Position numbers and translations under genes: made by a program. This document shows, piece after piece, positions 26,447 to 36,000 of a DNA stretch of 64,000 nucleotides (position 1 is its first letter; every line of letters begins with the position of its first letter). The stretch comes from Winogradskyella thalassocola. GTDB lineage: Bacteria; Bacteroidota; Bacteroidia; Flavobacteriales; Flavobacteriaceae. The notes beneath the pieces were generated by a model that saw nothing but the letters and a program-made list of their open reading frames with translations, was not told the origin of the DNA and did not search any database. The stretch spans positions 806,001-870,000 of the forward strand of contig NZ_FNCZ01000001.1 in NCBI RefSeq assembly GCF_900099995.1, read 5' to 3'.

Positions 26447-27511
26447 ATGCGTAAAATGAAAAATATAAAACAGCCTCTATTAGTCTTATTTCTTTTGGTA
26501 TTTATAGGTATAAATGCTCAGGAAAAGAAAAAGTATAAAATACACACCGTAGCATTTTACAATTTAGAGAATTTATTTGACACCATAAATGATACTACCA
26601 AGTATGATGAGGCTAGTCCTATTATGGAATTAAATCAAGGTTTAAGAGCCGGGGCTTATAAGAAAAAAGTAAAAAATATGGCTAAGGTGGTTGCCGATAT
26701 TGGTTATGAAGATACCAAAAATTCACCTGCGATTATTGGAGTTTCTGAAGTTGAAAACAGACAAGTGTTAGTAGATTTGGTTAATGATCCTCAACTATTG
26801 AGTAAAGATTATGGTATTGTTCATTTTGATTCTCCTGATAAAAGAGGAATTGACGTCGCTCTATTATACCAAAAAGCACTTTTTAAACCTATTGAAACAA
26901 GTTCTCATGAATTACTGATTTATGATGATTCTTCAAGAGAACGTGTATATACGAGAGATCAATTATTAGTTAGTGGTGAATTAGATGGTGATTTAATTCA
27001 TATTATTGTTAATCACTGGCCATCTCGAAGTGGAGGCGAGGCAAGAAGTAGATTTAAACGTGTAGCAGCAGGAAAACTAAACAAACGTTTAATTGATTCT
27101 TTGCAATCTATTGATCCTTATGCTAAAATCATGACGATGGGAGATTTTAATGATAATCCTATTAATGATAGCATGAAAAAGGAATTAAAAACTGAAGCCG
27201 ATAAAGAAGAGGTTAAGTTAAAAGGTATTTATAACCCTTATGAGAACCTATTTAAGAAAAAGGGCTTAGGAACAACGGGCTATAGAGATGCTTGGAGTTT
27301 ATTTGATATGATTTTATTTACACAGCCTTTTTTAGAAAAGGATTATTCTTCATTTAGATTTTATAAAGCAGGAATTTTTAATAAGTCCTATTTAACTAAT
27401 AAAGAAGGACGCTATAAAGATTATCCTTATCGTATGGTTGATGCTGGACTTTCGGGTGGTTATAGCGATCACTTTCCTGTATATATATACTTAGTTAAAG
27501 AATTAGAATAA
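26447..27511 (+). CDS. exported endonuclease/exonuclease/phosphatase-family protein
   Basis: 354 aa. A signal peptide (ending FIGINAQ) sends it out of the cytoplasm; ATG 26447 or 26456 can start it. The DNase I-like (EEP) fold shows its metal and catalytic motifs in order: FYNLENLFD near residue 38, VSEVEN near 99, NHWPSRSGG with the catalytic His, MGDFNDNP, and the final SDHFPVY. The family cleaves phosphodiesters in DNA, RNA or lipids; the real substrate is not fixed by sequence. It is divergent from the TonB receptor/DUF5689 operon. Ends at a bidirectional terminator. Confidence 0.88.
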   Translation: MRKMKNIKQPLLVLFLLVFIGINAQEKKKYKIHTVAFYNLENLFDTINDTTKYDEASPIMELNQGLRAGAYKKKVKNMAKVVADIGYEDTKNSPAIIGVSEVENRQVLVDLVNDPQLLSKDYGIVHFDSPDKRGIDVALLYQKALFKPIETSSHELLIYDDSSRERVYTRDQLLVSGELDGDLIHIIVNHWPSRSGGEARSRFKRVAAGKLNKRLIDSLQSIDPYAKIMTMGDFNDNPINDSMKKELKTEADKEEVKLKGIYNPYENLFKKKGLGTTGYRDAWSLFDMILFTQPFLEKDYSSFRFYKAGIFNKSYLTNKEGRYKDYPYRMVDAGLSGGYSDHFPVYIYLVKELE

Positions 27512-27527
27512 GCGAAAATGTGAAACT

Positions 27528-27563
27528 AAAAAAAGCGTCTAAATAATATTAGACGCTTTTTTT
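27528..27563. terminator. bidirectional terminator
   Basis: AAAAAAAGCGTCTA (27528-27541) and its exact complement TAGACGCTTTTTTT (27550-27563) with an 8-base loop. It serves the + strand endonuclease-like gene and the minus-strand membrane protein gene at 27581. Confidence 0.9.
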
Positions 27564-27580
27564 ATGTGTTATATTGAAAT

Positions 27581-28018
27581 TTAAAACCAAAGATTCCATG
27601 GAATCATATATAAAACGCAAGCTAATGCTAGCGTGTAAAAAATAGCTAACAGCTTAAATTTTGGCTTAGAGGTCAATTTCTTTTTGTGCTTTGAGTAGCC
27701 TATAGTAACTAAAGCAACAGCAATGATCATTGTCAATGGATGCTCTATAATTAGATTTCTTAATCCTGAGTTTTTCATCACTTCTCCCATTCCACCAGCT
27801 TGCTCAATGACTGAAAAATAATCCTTGGTGAAATACAATACAATACCAATTAGTAATTGAATGTGCATTGTTATTAATGCGAATAATGAAATTCTAAAAT
27901 CTTTTGCATCGAATTCCTTGTCACCAAAAAATTTAATAAGTGCGTTAAGTGTTGCCAGGATTAAAACTAATAAAACTAGATAAGCCCATTTTGAATGTAT
28001 AAATTGAAGAGTTTCCAT
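27581..28018 (-). CDS. four-helix membrane protein, cytochrome b-like
   Basis: 145 aa with four transmembrane segments (about 8-28, 44-63, 92-110 and 123-142). His residues lie inside or at the edge of helices (TMHIQLLIG and IIEHPLTMIIA), the pattern expected for heme ligands, and similar proteins in Flavobacteriia are often labelled cytochrome B. No biochemical role can be assigned. It stands alone; the gap of 327 bases upstream (28019-28345) belongs mainly to the regulatory region of the next gene. Confidence 0.6.
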   Translation of the reverse strand: METLQFIHSKWAYLVLLVLILATLNALIKFFGDKEFDAKDFRISLFALITMHIQLLIGIVLYFTKDYFSVIEQAGGMGEVMKNSGLRNLIIEHPLTMIIAVALVTIGYSKHKKKLTSKPKFKLLAIFYTLALACVLYMIPWNLWF

Positions 28019-28229
28019 AATTAAAAATTTTTACGGTTGTAAAAATACACATTAGAACGGTTATGGATGATTATATCTATTTAATTATTTAGAGAGAAAG
28101 GATATTTTAAATTCTATAATCTTGCTGTTTTTAAGAAGAGTACCAATTATTAACATGGTGTTGTAACTGCAACCACATACAATTTTTTTGTTATTTCTCT
28201 CAGAAACAACTAATCTGACCTAATACAAA

Positions 28230-28302
28230 CTATACATGAACTATACATGAGCTATACAAAAGGGGTTTTCACAACTATTACTCGATCTTATTTATATATT
28301 TG
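28230..28302 (+). promoter_or_regulatory. phased CTATACA repeats and -7 element upstream of the 750-aa secreted protein
   Basis: CTATACA occurs three times at 28230, 28241 and 28252, exactly 11 bp apart, so on one face of the helix. GGTTTTCACAA follows at 28264-28274 and the -7 element TATATTTG at 28295-28302. The ATG is at 28346. The same set of elements is found upstream of the paralogue at 33074. The repeats look like binding sites for a regulator of unknown identity. The remaining part of the gap (28019-28229) shows nothing I can identify. Confidence 0.65.
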
Positions 28303-28345
28303 AACGTATACAATAATCTCTAATTTAACTAACTAAACAATTTTT

Positions 28346-30598
28346 ATGAACGCGCTAAACAATCTCTCAAGTCTTAAAGTAATCATAATTTGTTGTGTTT
28401 TTTTCTTCTCAATACAAGCGCATTCTCAATTAGGTTTCTGTTCAGGAAATTCTGGAGATCCTATTTTTTCTGAAGATTTTGGAACGGGAACGGTAAATTC
28501 AGTACTTCTAGAAGGTACAACAACGTATTATTATACCGATGGATTTCCTGATGATGGTTTCTATACCCTTGGTAATGGGTCTTTTGGTAATGGTTTTGAT
28601 TGGCACGAGGCTGAGGATCATACAGCTAATGATACGGATGGAAAGTTTCTAATGGTAAATGCGGGCTTTTCGGCGGGTGAGTTTTATAGAACAACAATTT
28701 CAGGATTATGTGAAACGACAACGTATGAGTTTTCTGCATGGTTGTTTAATTTGGTAAAGATTCCTGGATTTTGTCATGATTTAGGTATTGAAATTCCATT
28801 TAATGTTAGTTTTCAAATTTGGGATAGTACAGATACTAATTTATTAGCAAGTGGAGACACAGGGGATGTTTATGGTACACCAGATCCGTTATGGGAACAG
28901 TATGGTTTAGTATTTCAAACCTTAGCAAATCAAAATGAAGTCATTCTTAAAATGATCAACAATGGAGACGGTGGTTGTGGAAATGATTTAGCGATTGATG
29001 ATATTCAGCTTAAAGCTTGTGGAGATTTCGTGGCTGTAACTGATGAACTAAATAATACCTCTGCTGACATTTGTAATAGTGATACACCATATGCATTAAC
29101 CTTAACAGCGACGCCAGATTTTGCCGTATTTACTTCTCATTTTTATCAGTGGCAAGAAAGTAACGATGGTATTACTTGGACAGATATTGCAGGTGAAACA
29201 AACCAAACGCTTGTAGCTTCAGTAGCATCTTCTACATTTTACAGAACGAAGATTGCAGAGGTGGCAATTAATTTAGATAATGATCAATGTATTTTGTTGT
29301 CTGATATTTTTGAAATCACAGTAAATGCAAATCCAGATGCACCTACTAGTAGTGGAGATGTTCCTTTCATTTGTAATATAAGTGAAGCGTTAGTGTCTGT
29401 AACTGTACCATCAAATACAGAAGTAAATTGGTATGATAATGCTACAGGTGGTAATCTTTTACAAGCTAATAGTCTTAGTTATACAGCAACAGCGTTAGGA
29501 ACATATTATGCTGAATCTGTAGATCTTACAACAGGATGTATTTCGATTTCAAGAACGGCTGTAAGCGCCATTAGTGAGTTGCCATTATCGCCTGTTAGCG
29601 ATGGAGATGTAGACTTTAATTGTAGTCTAGATGAAGCTATTTTATCAGTTTCTGTTCCATCGGGAGTTACTGTAAATTGGTATGATAATGCTGTAGGAGG
29701 GAACCTTTTACAAGCAAATAGTTTTAGCTATACGGCAACAACATTAGGAACGTATTATGCTGAAGCGGTTGATGATACAACGGGTTGTATCTCTTCACCA
29801 AGAACAGCAGTAAGTGCAGTAAGTGCTTTACCGGCATCAGCAATTAGCGATGGGGATATAGATTTTAATTGTGATCTAAATGAAGCTATTTTATCAGTTT
29901 CCGCTACATCAGGAGTTACTGTAAATTGGTACGATAATGCGGTAGGTGGTAACCTTTTACTAAGTAACAGTCTTAGTTATACGGCGACTTTAGAAGGTAC
30001 TTATTATGCGGAAACTGTAGATGCTATTACGGGCTGTGTTTCTAGTACTAGAGCTGCAGTGAGTACAAGTATATTTGCACCAAACGAACCAATGAGCGAT
30101 GGAGATGTAGATTACGATTGTGCAATTAATGGAGCTGTATTGTCGGTTAGTGTACCTTCAGGTGTCATTGTAAATTGGTACAGTTCAGAAACAGGAGGTA
30201 TCATATTACTTGCAAATAGTACAACGCTCACAGTAAGTGATCAAGAGGTATATTATGCAGAAGCCGTTAATGAACTTACAGGATGTACTTCAGATTTTAG
30301 AACTTCGGTAAGTATTTCTCTAGACTCGGGACCTCAGGATTGTTTTATACCTCAAGGTATATCTCCAGGAGTATCGCCTGGCCAAAACGACAACTTTGAC
30401 CTAAGTAACTTTAGTGTTACAAAATTAGAAATCTATAACAGATATGGTACGTTAGTGTATTCTAAAAACAACTATAGTGACGAATGGGAGGGGCAAAGTA
30501 ATAATGGTGATGAGCTACCTGTAGGGACTTATTTCTATACCATGGTTTATGATGGTGGCGCAAAAACTCAAAGTAGTTGGGTGTATATTAACAGATAG
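28346..30598 (+). CDS. T9SS type B secreted protein with Ig-like repeats
   Basis: 750 aa. Signal peptide (about 1-28, ending QAHSQ); an N-terminal jelly-roll-like domain (about 29-230, with IWDSTDTNLLASGDTG and NDLAIDDIQLKACGD); one Ig-like domain; then four Ig-like repeats of about 80 residues with the core VNWYDNAxGGNLL...TYYAExVDxxTGC. The last about 90 residues are a gliding-motility-associated C-terminal (CHU_C, T9SS type B) sorting domain, with LEIYNRYGTLVYS and GTYFYTMVYD. It should be exported by the type IX system to the cell surface or medium and act as an adhesin or matrix protein. Paralogue of the gene at 33074. No PorP/SprF gene is adjacent. Confidence 0.88.
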   Translation: MNALNNLSSLKVIIICCVFFFSIQAHSQLGFCSGNSGDPIFSEDFGTGTVNSVLLEGTTTYYYTDGFPDDGFYTLGNGSFGNGFDWHEAEDHTANDTDGKFLMVNAGFSAGEFYRTTISGLCETTTYEFSAWLFNLVKIPGFCHDLGIEIPFNVSFQIWDSTDTNLLASGDTGDVYGTPDPLWEQYGLVFQTLANQNEVILKMINNGDGGCGNDLAIDDIQLKACGDFVAVTDELNNTSADICNSDTPYALTLTATPDFAVFTSHFYQWQESNDGITWTDIAGETNQTLVASVASSTFYRTKIAEVAINLDNDQCILLSDIFEITVNANPDAPTSSGDVPFICNISEALVSVTVPSNTEVNWYDNATGGNLLQANSLSYTATALGTYYAESVDLTTGCISISRTAVSAISELPLSPVSDGDVDFNCSLDEAILSVSVPSGVTVNWYDNAVGGNLLQANSFSYTATTLGTYYAEAVDDTTGCISSPRTAVSAVSALPASAISDGDIDFNCDLNEAILSVSATSGVTVNWYDNAVGGNLLLSNSLSYTATLEGTYYAETVDAITGCVSSTRAAVSTSIFAPNEPMSDGDVDYDCAINGAVLSVSVPSGVIVNWYSSETGGIILLANSTTLTVSDQEVYYAEAVNELTGCTSDFRTSVSISLDSGPQDCFIPQGISPGVSPGQNDNFDLSNFSVTKLEIYNRYGTLVYSKNNYSDEWEGQSNNGDELPVGTYFYTMVYDGGAKTQSSWVYINR

Positions 30599-30612
30599 TA
30601 AAATAACGTTGC

Positions 30613-30659
30613 ATTACCATTTCATAAGTAGAATCTGAATTTTATTCTGAAATGGTAAT
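30613..30659. terminator. hairpin between convergent genes
   Basis: ATTACCATTTCA (30613-30624) pairs perfectly with TGAAATGGTAAT (30648-30659); inner AGAAT/ATTCT can pair too. It overlaps the last codons of the PBP1C gene and lies just after the secreted-protein gene, so it could end both transcripts, although T-runs are weak. Confidence 0.5.
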
Positions 30660-32993
30660 ACGATGCTTTAGTTCATTTCCTAATTCATCTATGACTGTAA
30701 TATAGTGTTCGCCAGGTGAAGGCAAAACGGCCATATCATGGATATCTTTTGTGTTTCCTATGTACTGCTCATCTATATACCAATACAATTCTAATTCAGG
30801 TTTAGAATGGGCTACTTTTAAAATTAGTTCATTGGTTTTACCATCAAATCCTTTAGGTAAATAAATGGTGCTTTGTTGGTTGGGGTAAATGAATTCCATA
30901 CTGATCCCAGAAGATTCAGTACAATCTATTCTGAAAGGTGGCAATGGTTTATAGTACGGGTTTTGGGTTTTATAATAATAGGCTTGTAAAGGAGGAAGTA
31001 TAAACCAAGGAGTATTAGTAATGCTTGAAACCGCTTCACAAGATGAATTGACCTGATAACGTTCCGAAGCATCCAAATGTACCAATTTATGAAACGGACA
31101 AGGTCCTGTTTTTTTGCCACTAGCTTGTATATAATTCATTTCTGTAGCATCACAAATCGAAGAGGCTCTATAGCCACTTTTTTTGCAGATGCTAACCTCT
31201 ATCATTTCGTCGTATGGTTTAGCAAACCAATCGCCTTTGGGTAATAAATCAAAAATTTCAAACATAATTGGTGCTGCTGTTTGCACACCAACCAAGCCTG
31301 GTCGTCCTTCGCCATCGGCATTGCCTACCCAAACACCAACCACATAATCTTGTGTTGTGCCAATTGCCCATGCATCTCTAAACCCAAAACTGGTTCCGGT
31401 TTTCCATGCGATTTCTTGTGAAGAATCATAGTATTCCCAACTTTCATCACTTTCTGGTCGGTTCACTTGTTTCATGCTTTCAAAGGTCAGATAGATAGAA
31501 GCTGCATCAAAAACCGTTTTCTCAGATGTAAGCTTTCCGAAGTTGGCAGTTTGATTAGAATTATAAATAGGTTGAGAAAATTCATTTGTAAAATACCGAC
31601 TAGAATTAGAATTAAAATGATTTAAAGTCGAGGCCATTGCGGCATAACTTTTACACAAATCCCAAAGGTTACTTTCTGCGCCTCCAAGTATCAAAGACAA
31701 TCCGTAATGATTGGCATTGTATTTTAAATCTTTAAGTTGAAGTGCTTTGAGGTAATGATAAAAACGGTCGAGCCCAAACTCTTGAAGCATGCGCACCATA
31801 GGAACATTCAATGATCGCGATAAGGCGTCATTAGCATGTACAGCTCCGTCGTAAGTTTTGTTGTAATTCTCAGGTTGGTAACTACCAAATTGTGTGGGTA
31901 CATCTGCCACCAAAGTATTTGGTAATAAATCGCCAGCATCTAACATGGCAGCATATAAAAAGGGTTTTAAAATACTCCCAGTGCTTCTCGGCTTGTCAAT
32001 AATATCGACACTGTTTTGATGTGTTTTGTCTGTTGGCGAATTTCCAATATAAGTGAGTACTTCTCTTGTTTTTACATCTAAAACTAAAACGGAAAGATTA
32101 TGAATTTCATTTTGCTTCAATAAATCATGATGTTGTTTTACAATCGCGTTAGCTTGTTCCTGTAAGTCGATTTTTATACTGGTTTTAACACGTTCTCCTC
32201 TATTCGTTTTGGCTATTTTCTGTAATAAATGTGGAGCTATTTGAGGCAATGGATACGGTTTTTGAGGGAGGCCTTCAGCGATAGATAACTCATAAGTTAA
32301 CTTATCTATAGTTTCATTGTCGTAGAGTTTTTTCAACAAGCGATTGCGCTTATCTAATAATAGTTTCTGATTTCTACCAGGATAAATTAAACTTGGTGCG
32401 TTTGGTAAAACCGCTAAAGTGGCACTTTCTGCCCAAGATAAATGTGAAGCATTTCGATTAAAGTAACGCCAAGATGCGGCTTCAATACCTACTACATTGC
32501 CACCAAATGGAGCATAGCTAGCATAAAGGTTTAAAATGTCATCTTTAGACAATCTAAATTCTAAACGTGTCGCCAGAATAAGTTCTTTAAATTTTTCAAA
32601 ATAGGTGCGCGATTGTCCTTGTCGAGATAATCGAATGACTTGTTGTGTTAATGTACTTCCTCCGCGTTTAACTTCACCAGAACTTAAATTACTTTTTAAA
32701 GCTTTAAATATTGAAACCGGATTAAATCCAGGATGGTTGTAAAAATATTCATCTTCAAACTGAAGAATACAAATTTTAAATTTTTCTGGAACACTATCGT
32801 TTTTCGGAAATCTCCATTGACCATCTTGTGCAATTAAGGCTCCTAGAAGTTCATTTGACCGACTTGTAATAACTGTTGCCTTCGGATTTTTAAATAATTC
32901 TTTTGGCAAACACAGATAATAGGCAATTAAAAGCACTAAAATCACTAAAGATTTAATCCTATTGCGTTTAAAAAAATTAAATGACCTATACAT
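30642..32993 (-). CDS. pbpC: penicillin-binding protein 1C
   Basis: 783 aa, bifunctional class A PBP. An N-terminal membrane anchor (about 12-28) is followed by a GT51 glycosyltransferase domain with EDEYFYNHPG (catalytic Glu) and RGGSTLTQQV, then a transpeptidase domain with STGSILKP (SxxK, nucleophile Ser), SLN, and the KTG motif in WKTGTSFGFRDAWA. A C-terminal BiPBP_C-type domain ends the protein. It builds peptidoglycan strands in the periplasm. In many bacteria pbpC is next to an alpha-2-macroglobulin gene (yfhM); here that partner lies 7.6 kb away at 40588 on the same strand. The start codon overlaps a CTATACA repeat of the divergent gene's regulatory region. Confidence 0.93.
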   Translation of the reverse strand: MYRSFNFFKRNRIKSLVILVLLIAYYLCLPKELFKNPKATVITSRSNELLGALIAQDGQWRFPKNDSVPEKFKICILQFEDEYFYNHPGFNPVSIFKALKSNLSSGEVKRGGSTLTQQVIRLSRQGQSRTYFEKFKELILATRLEFRLSKDDILNLYASYAPFGGNVVGIEAASWRYFNRNASHLSWAESATLAVLPNAPSLIYPGRNQKLLLDKRNRLLKKLYDNETIDKLTYELSIAEGLPQKPYPLPQIAPHLLQKIAKTNRGERVKTSIKIDLQEQANAIVKQHHDLLKQNEIHNLSVLVLDVKTREVLTYIGNSPTDKTHQNSVDIIDKPRSTGSILKPFLYAAMLDAGDLLPNTLVADVPTQFGSYQPENYNKTYDGAVHANDALSRSLNVPMVRMLQEFGLDRFYHYLKALQLKDLKYNANHYGLSLILGGAESNLWDLCKSYAAMASTLNHFNSNSSRYFTNEFSQPIYNSNQTANFGKLTSEKTVFDAASIYLTFESMKQVNRPESDESWEYYDSSQEIAWKTGTSFGFRDAWAIGTTQDYVVGVWVGNADGEGRPGLVGVQTAAPIMFEIFDLLPKGDWFAKPYDEMIEVSICKKSGYRASSICDATEMNYIQASGKKTGPCPFHKLVHLDASERYQVNSSCEAVSSITNTPWFILPPLQAYYYKTQNPYYKPLPPFRIDCTESSGISMEFIYPNQQSTIYLPKGFDGKTNELILKVAHSKPELELYWYIDEQYIGNTKDIHDMAVLPSPGEHYITVIDELGNELKHRITISE

Positions 32994-33069
32994 AGACTAT
33001 ACAAATACGGTTTTCACAATTTTAACCCTAAAAATTGAGGATTATTGAACAAACTTATATATATATTTG
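32986..33069 (+). promoter_or_regulatory. phased CTATACA repeats and -7 element upstream of the 1963-aa secreted protein
   Basis: CTATACA occurs at 32986 and 32997 (11 bp apart), GGTTTTCACAA at 33009-33019, and TATATTTG at 33062-33069. Order and sequence match the region upstream of 28346, but the distance from the last repeat to the -7 element is 65 instead of 43 bp, a difference of exactly two 11-bp units. The first repeat overlaps the pbpC start codon, so a bound regulator could affect both divergent genes. Confidence 0.65.
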
Positions 33070-33073
33070 AAAC

Positions 33074-36000
33074 GTGCGAAACAATTTATTCAATCTTAAA
33101 ATAATCATAATTTTTTGTATTTCTTTTTTTACAAAAGAGATGCATGCGCAATTGGGATTCTGTACAGGAAATTCTGGTGATCCAATATTCACAGAAGATT
33201 TTGGAACAGGTACGAGTTATACTCCACAATTACCAGTTGGCACAACGACTTATACATTTGTTGGATTCCCTGGACCTCAAGATGGTCAATATACTATTGG
33301 ACCGCAAACATCTCATTATGGTTGGAGTATGCCGAGTGATCATACCGATGACACTAACGGAAAGGCGTTAATTGTAAATGCTAGTTTTACTACAGGAGAA
33401 TTTTACACCACACCTATAGATGGTTTATGTGAAAATACAACTTACGAATTTTCATCATGGTTAATGAACATATTACCGCTTTCAGGATGCGGTGGTAATG
33501 GAATACCTGTAAATGTACAGTTTGAAATTTGGGATGATACCGATACTAATTTATTAGCTTCAGGTGATACAGGTAATATATATAGTTCTTCAGTACCAAC
33601 TTGGGAGCAGTATGGATTGGTTTTTCAAACCTTACCAGGTCAAACTTCGGTTATACTCAAAATGATTAATAATGGAGCTGGTGGTTGTGGTAATGATTTA
33701 GCTATTGATGATATTGTATTTAAAAGTTGTGGAGATTTAATTGCTGTTGAGGATAGTAGTAATAATAATTCGGCTTCCATTTGTAATTCAGAAACACCGT
33801 ATTCAGATATTATTACAGCAATACCAGATTTTACAGTGTTTAGTGATCATTTTTATCAATGGCAAGTCAGTACTGATGGTGTAAGTTGGACTGATGTTAC
33901 CGGTGAAACGAATGCTTCTATTTCTATCTCAGGAATTACAACGAAAACTTATTACCGAACTAAAGTTGCAGAATTTGCAGCCAATTTAGATAATTCTGAT
34001 TGTATTACATTTTCAGATGTATATGAAATAACTATTAATCCAAATCCTGTAGCTCCTATTAGTAATGGAGATATTGACTTCGATTGTATTAGTAACCAAG
34101 CAATGTTATCTGTTGCAGCGGTAAGTGGAATAACTATTAATTGGTATGATGCAGCTGTTGGCGGTACTTTGGTGCAATCAGATTCTGAAACCTATACGGC
34201 AACCGCGCCAGGAATTTACTATGCGGAAGCTGTTGATGCAGTAACAGGATGTGCGTCTATAACAAGAGCTCCTGTTAATGCTTCTGGAGCGACTTTTCCT
34301 GCAACTCCAATTAGTTATGGTGATGTTGAATTTAGTTGTACAACTAATGACGCAACGCTTTCCGTTACAGTTTCTAATTTGATGGTTGTAAATTGGTATG
34401 ATGCCGCAACGGGCGGTAATTTATTACAATCCGATAGTGTTACATATGTTGCCACAGCGGAAGGAACCTATTATGCCGAGGCTGTGAATACAGTAACGGG
34501 ATGTGTCTCGTTAACAAGAGTTGGTGTTACGACATCTACGGTTTTACCAGATGAACCCATTAGTGATGGTGATGCTAATTCAGGTTGTAATTCAGTTGAA
34601 GCCACATTATCTGTAACAGTCCCAAGTGGAGTTATTGTAGATTGGTATGATGCAGCAACTGCAGGGAACTTATTAATGTCTAATAGTACAACCTTAGTTG
34701 TTAATGCATCCGGAACCTATTATGCACAAGCGACAAACCCAATTACAGGTTGTGTTTCAGCAACGAGAACAGCTGTAAATGGAGATATTTTAACCCAAGA
34801 CGATGCTACGTTTAATGTAACGGCGACATGTGATGGAGTTACTTCAACTATATCAGGCACCACAGGCGGAACGTTTGTTTTTAATCCAATTCCTACAGAT
34901 GGAGCAATTATAGATTCTGCAACAGGAACAGTGACTAATGGAACATCAGGAGCGAGTTATACGATAGAATATACAACATCAGGAGGATGTCCTGATACAA
35001 GTGTGGAAACATTTAATGTCATAGCTGCAGATGATGCCTCATTTATAATCAGTCCTACATGTGATGGAGGAGTATCTACGATAACAGGAGATACAGGAGG
35101 TAGTTTCTCTCTTAACCCAATGCCATCGGATGGAGCTTCTGTTGACGCAAACACAGGTCTTATAATTGGAGGTGCCTCAGATGCAACTTATACTCTTGAA
35201 TATACAACAAGTGGTATTTGTCCTTCAACAAGTACGCAATCAGTTACAGTGTATTCAGCTGTAACACCTATCGCACCAACGCCATTAGAAGTTTGTGACG
35301 ATGGTACACCAGATGGACTTACAGCAATAGATTTAAGTTTAAAAAATGCAGAAATCACAGGAAGCAATCCTAACTATTCTATAAATTATTACGAGACGTT
35401 AGCAGAAGCTGAAGCGGAAACAAATGTATTGCCAATACTTTATACTAACACTAGCAACGGTCAAATTATCTTTGCTAAAGTTAAGGATGTCAATACAGGT
35501 TGCTATGCAATTACAACTTTAGAATTATTAGTGCAACAAGCACCAATTGCTAATACTCCACAAGCTTTAATATATTGTGACCCAGATAATGATGGTTATG
35601 GTTTGTTTACGCTTACGGATGTCAATGATGAAATCACTGGAGGTGTTACTTCAGGTCTCACTGTAACGTATCACGAGACACAGATCAATGCTGATATTGG
35701 TGTGGATGCTATAGACACTACGGTAAGCTATAATAATATTGTGCAAAATGCTCAAATCCTTTATGTAAGAGTAGAAAGTTCAACTATAGCTACAGACTGT
35801 GCGACTATAATTTTGTTAGAGTTAATCGTAGAGCCAACACCGCAGCTCATTGATCCAACAGCATTACAGGAATGTGACGATATTTCTGCTGACGGTTATG
35901 CTACTTTTGATTTAACAAGTAAATCAGATGAGATATTAAACGGTCAAGATCCAACGCAATATATCTTGAGCTATTATGAAACAGAGGCAAATGCAATAGA

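Noticed and set aside
29380..30320. CRISPR-like spacing in the 28346 gene
   Set aside because: The roughly 240-bp periodicity comes from in-frame Ig-like protein repeats with diverged DNA, not from short identical repeats with spacers.
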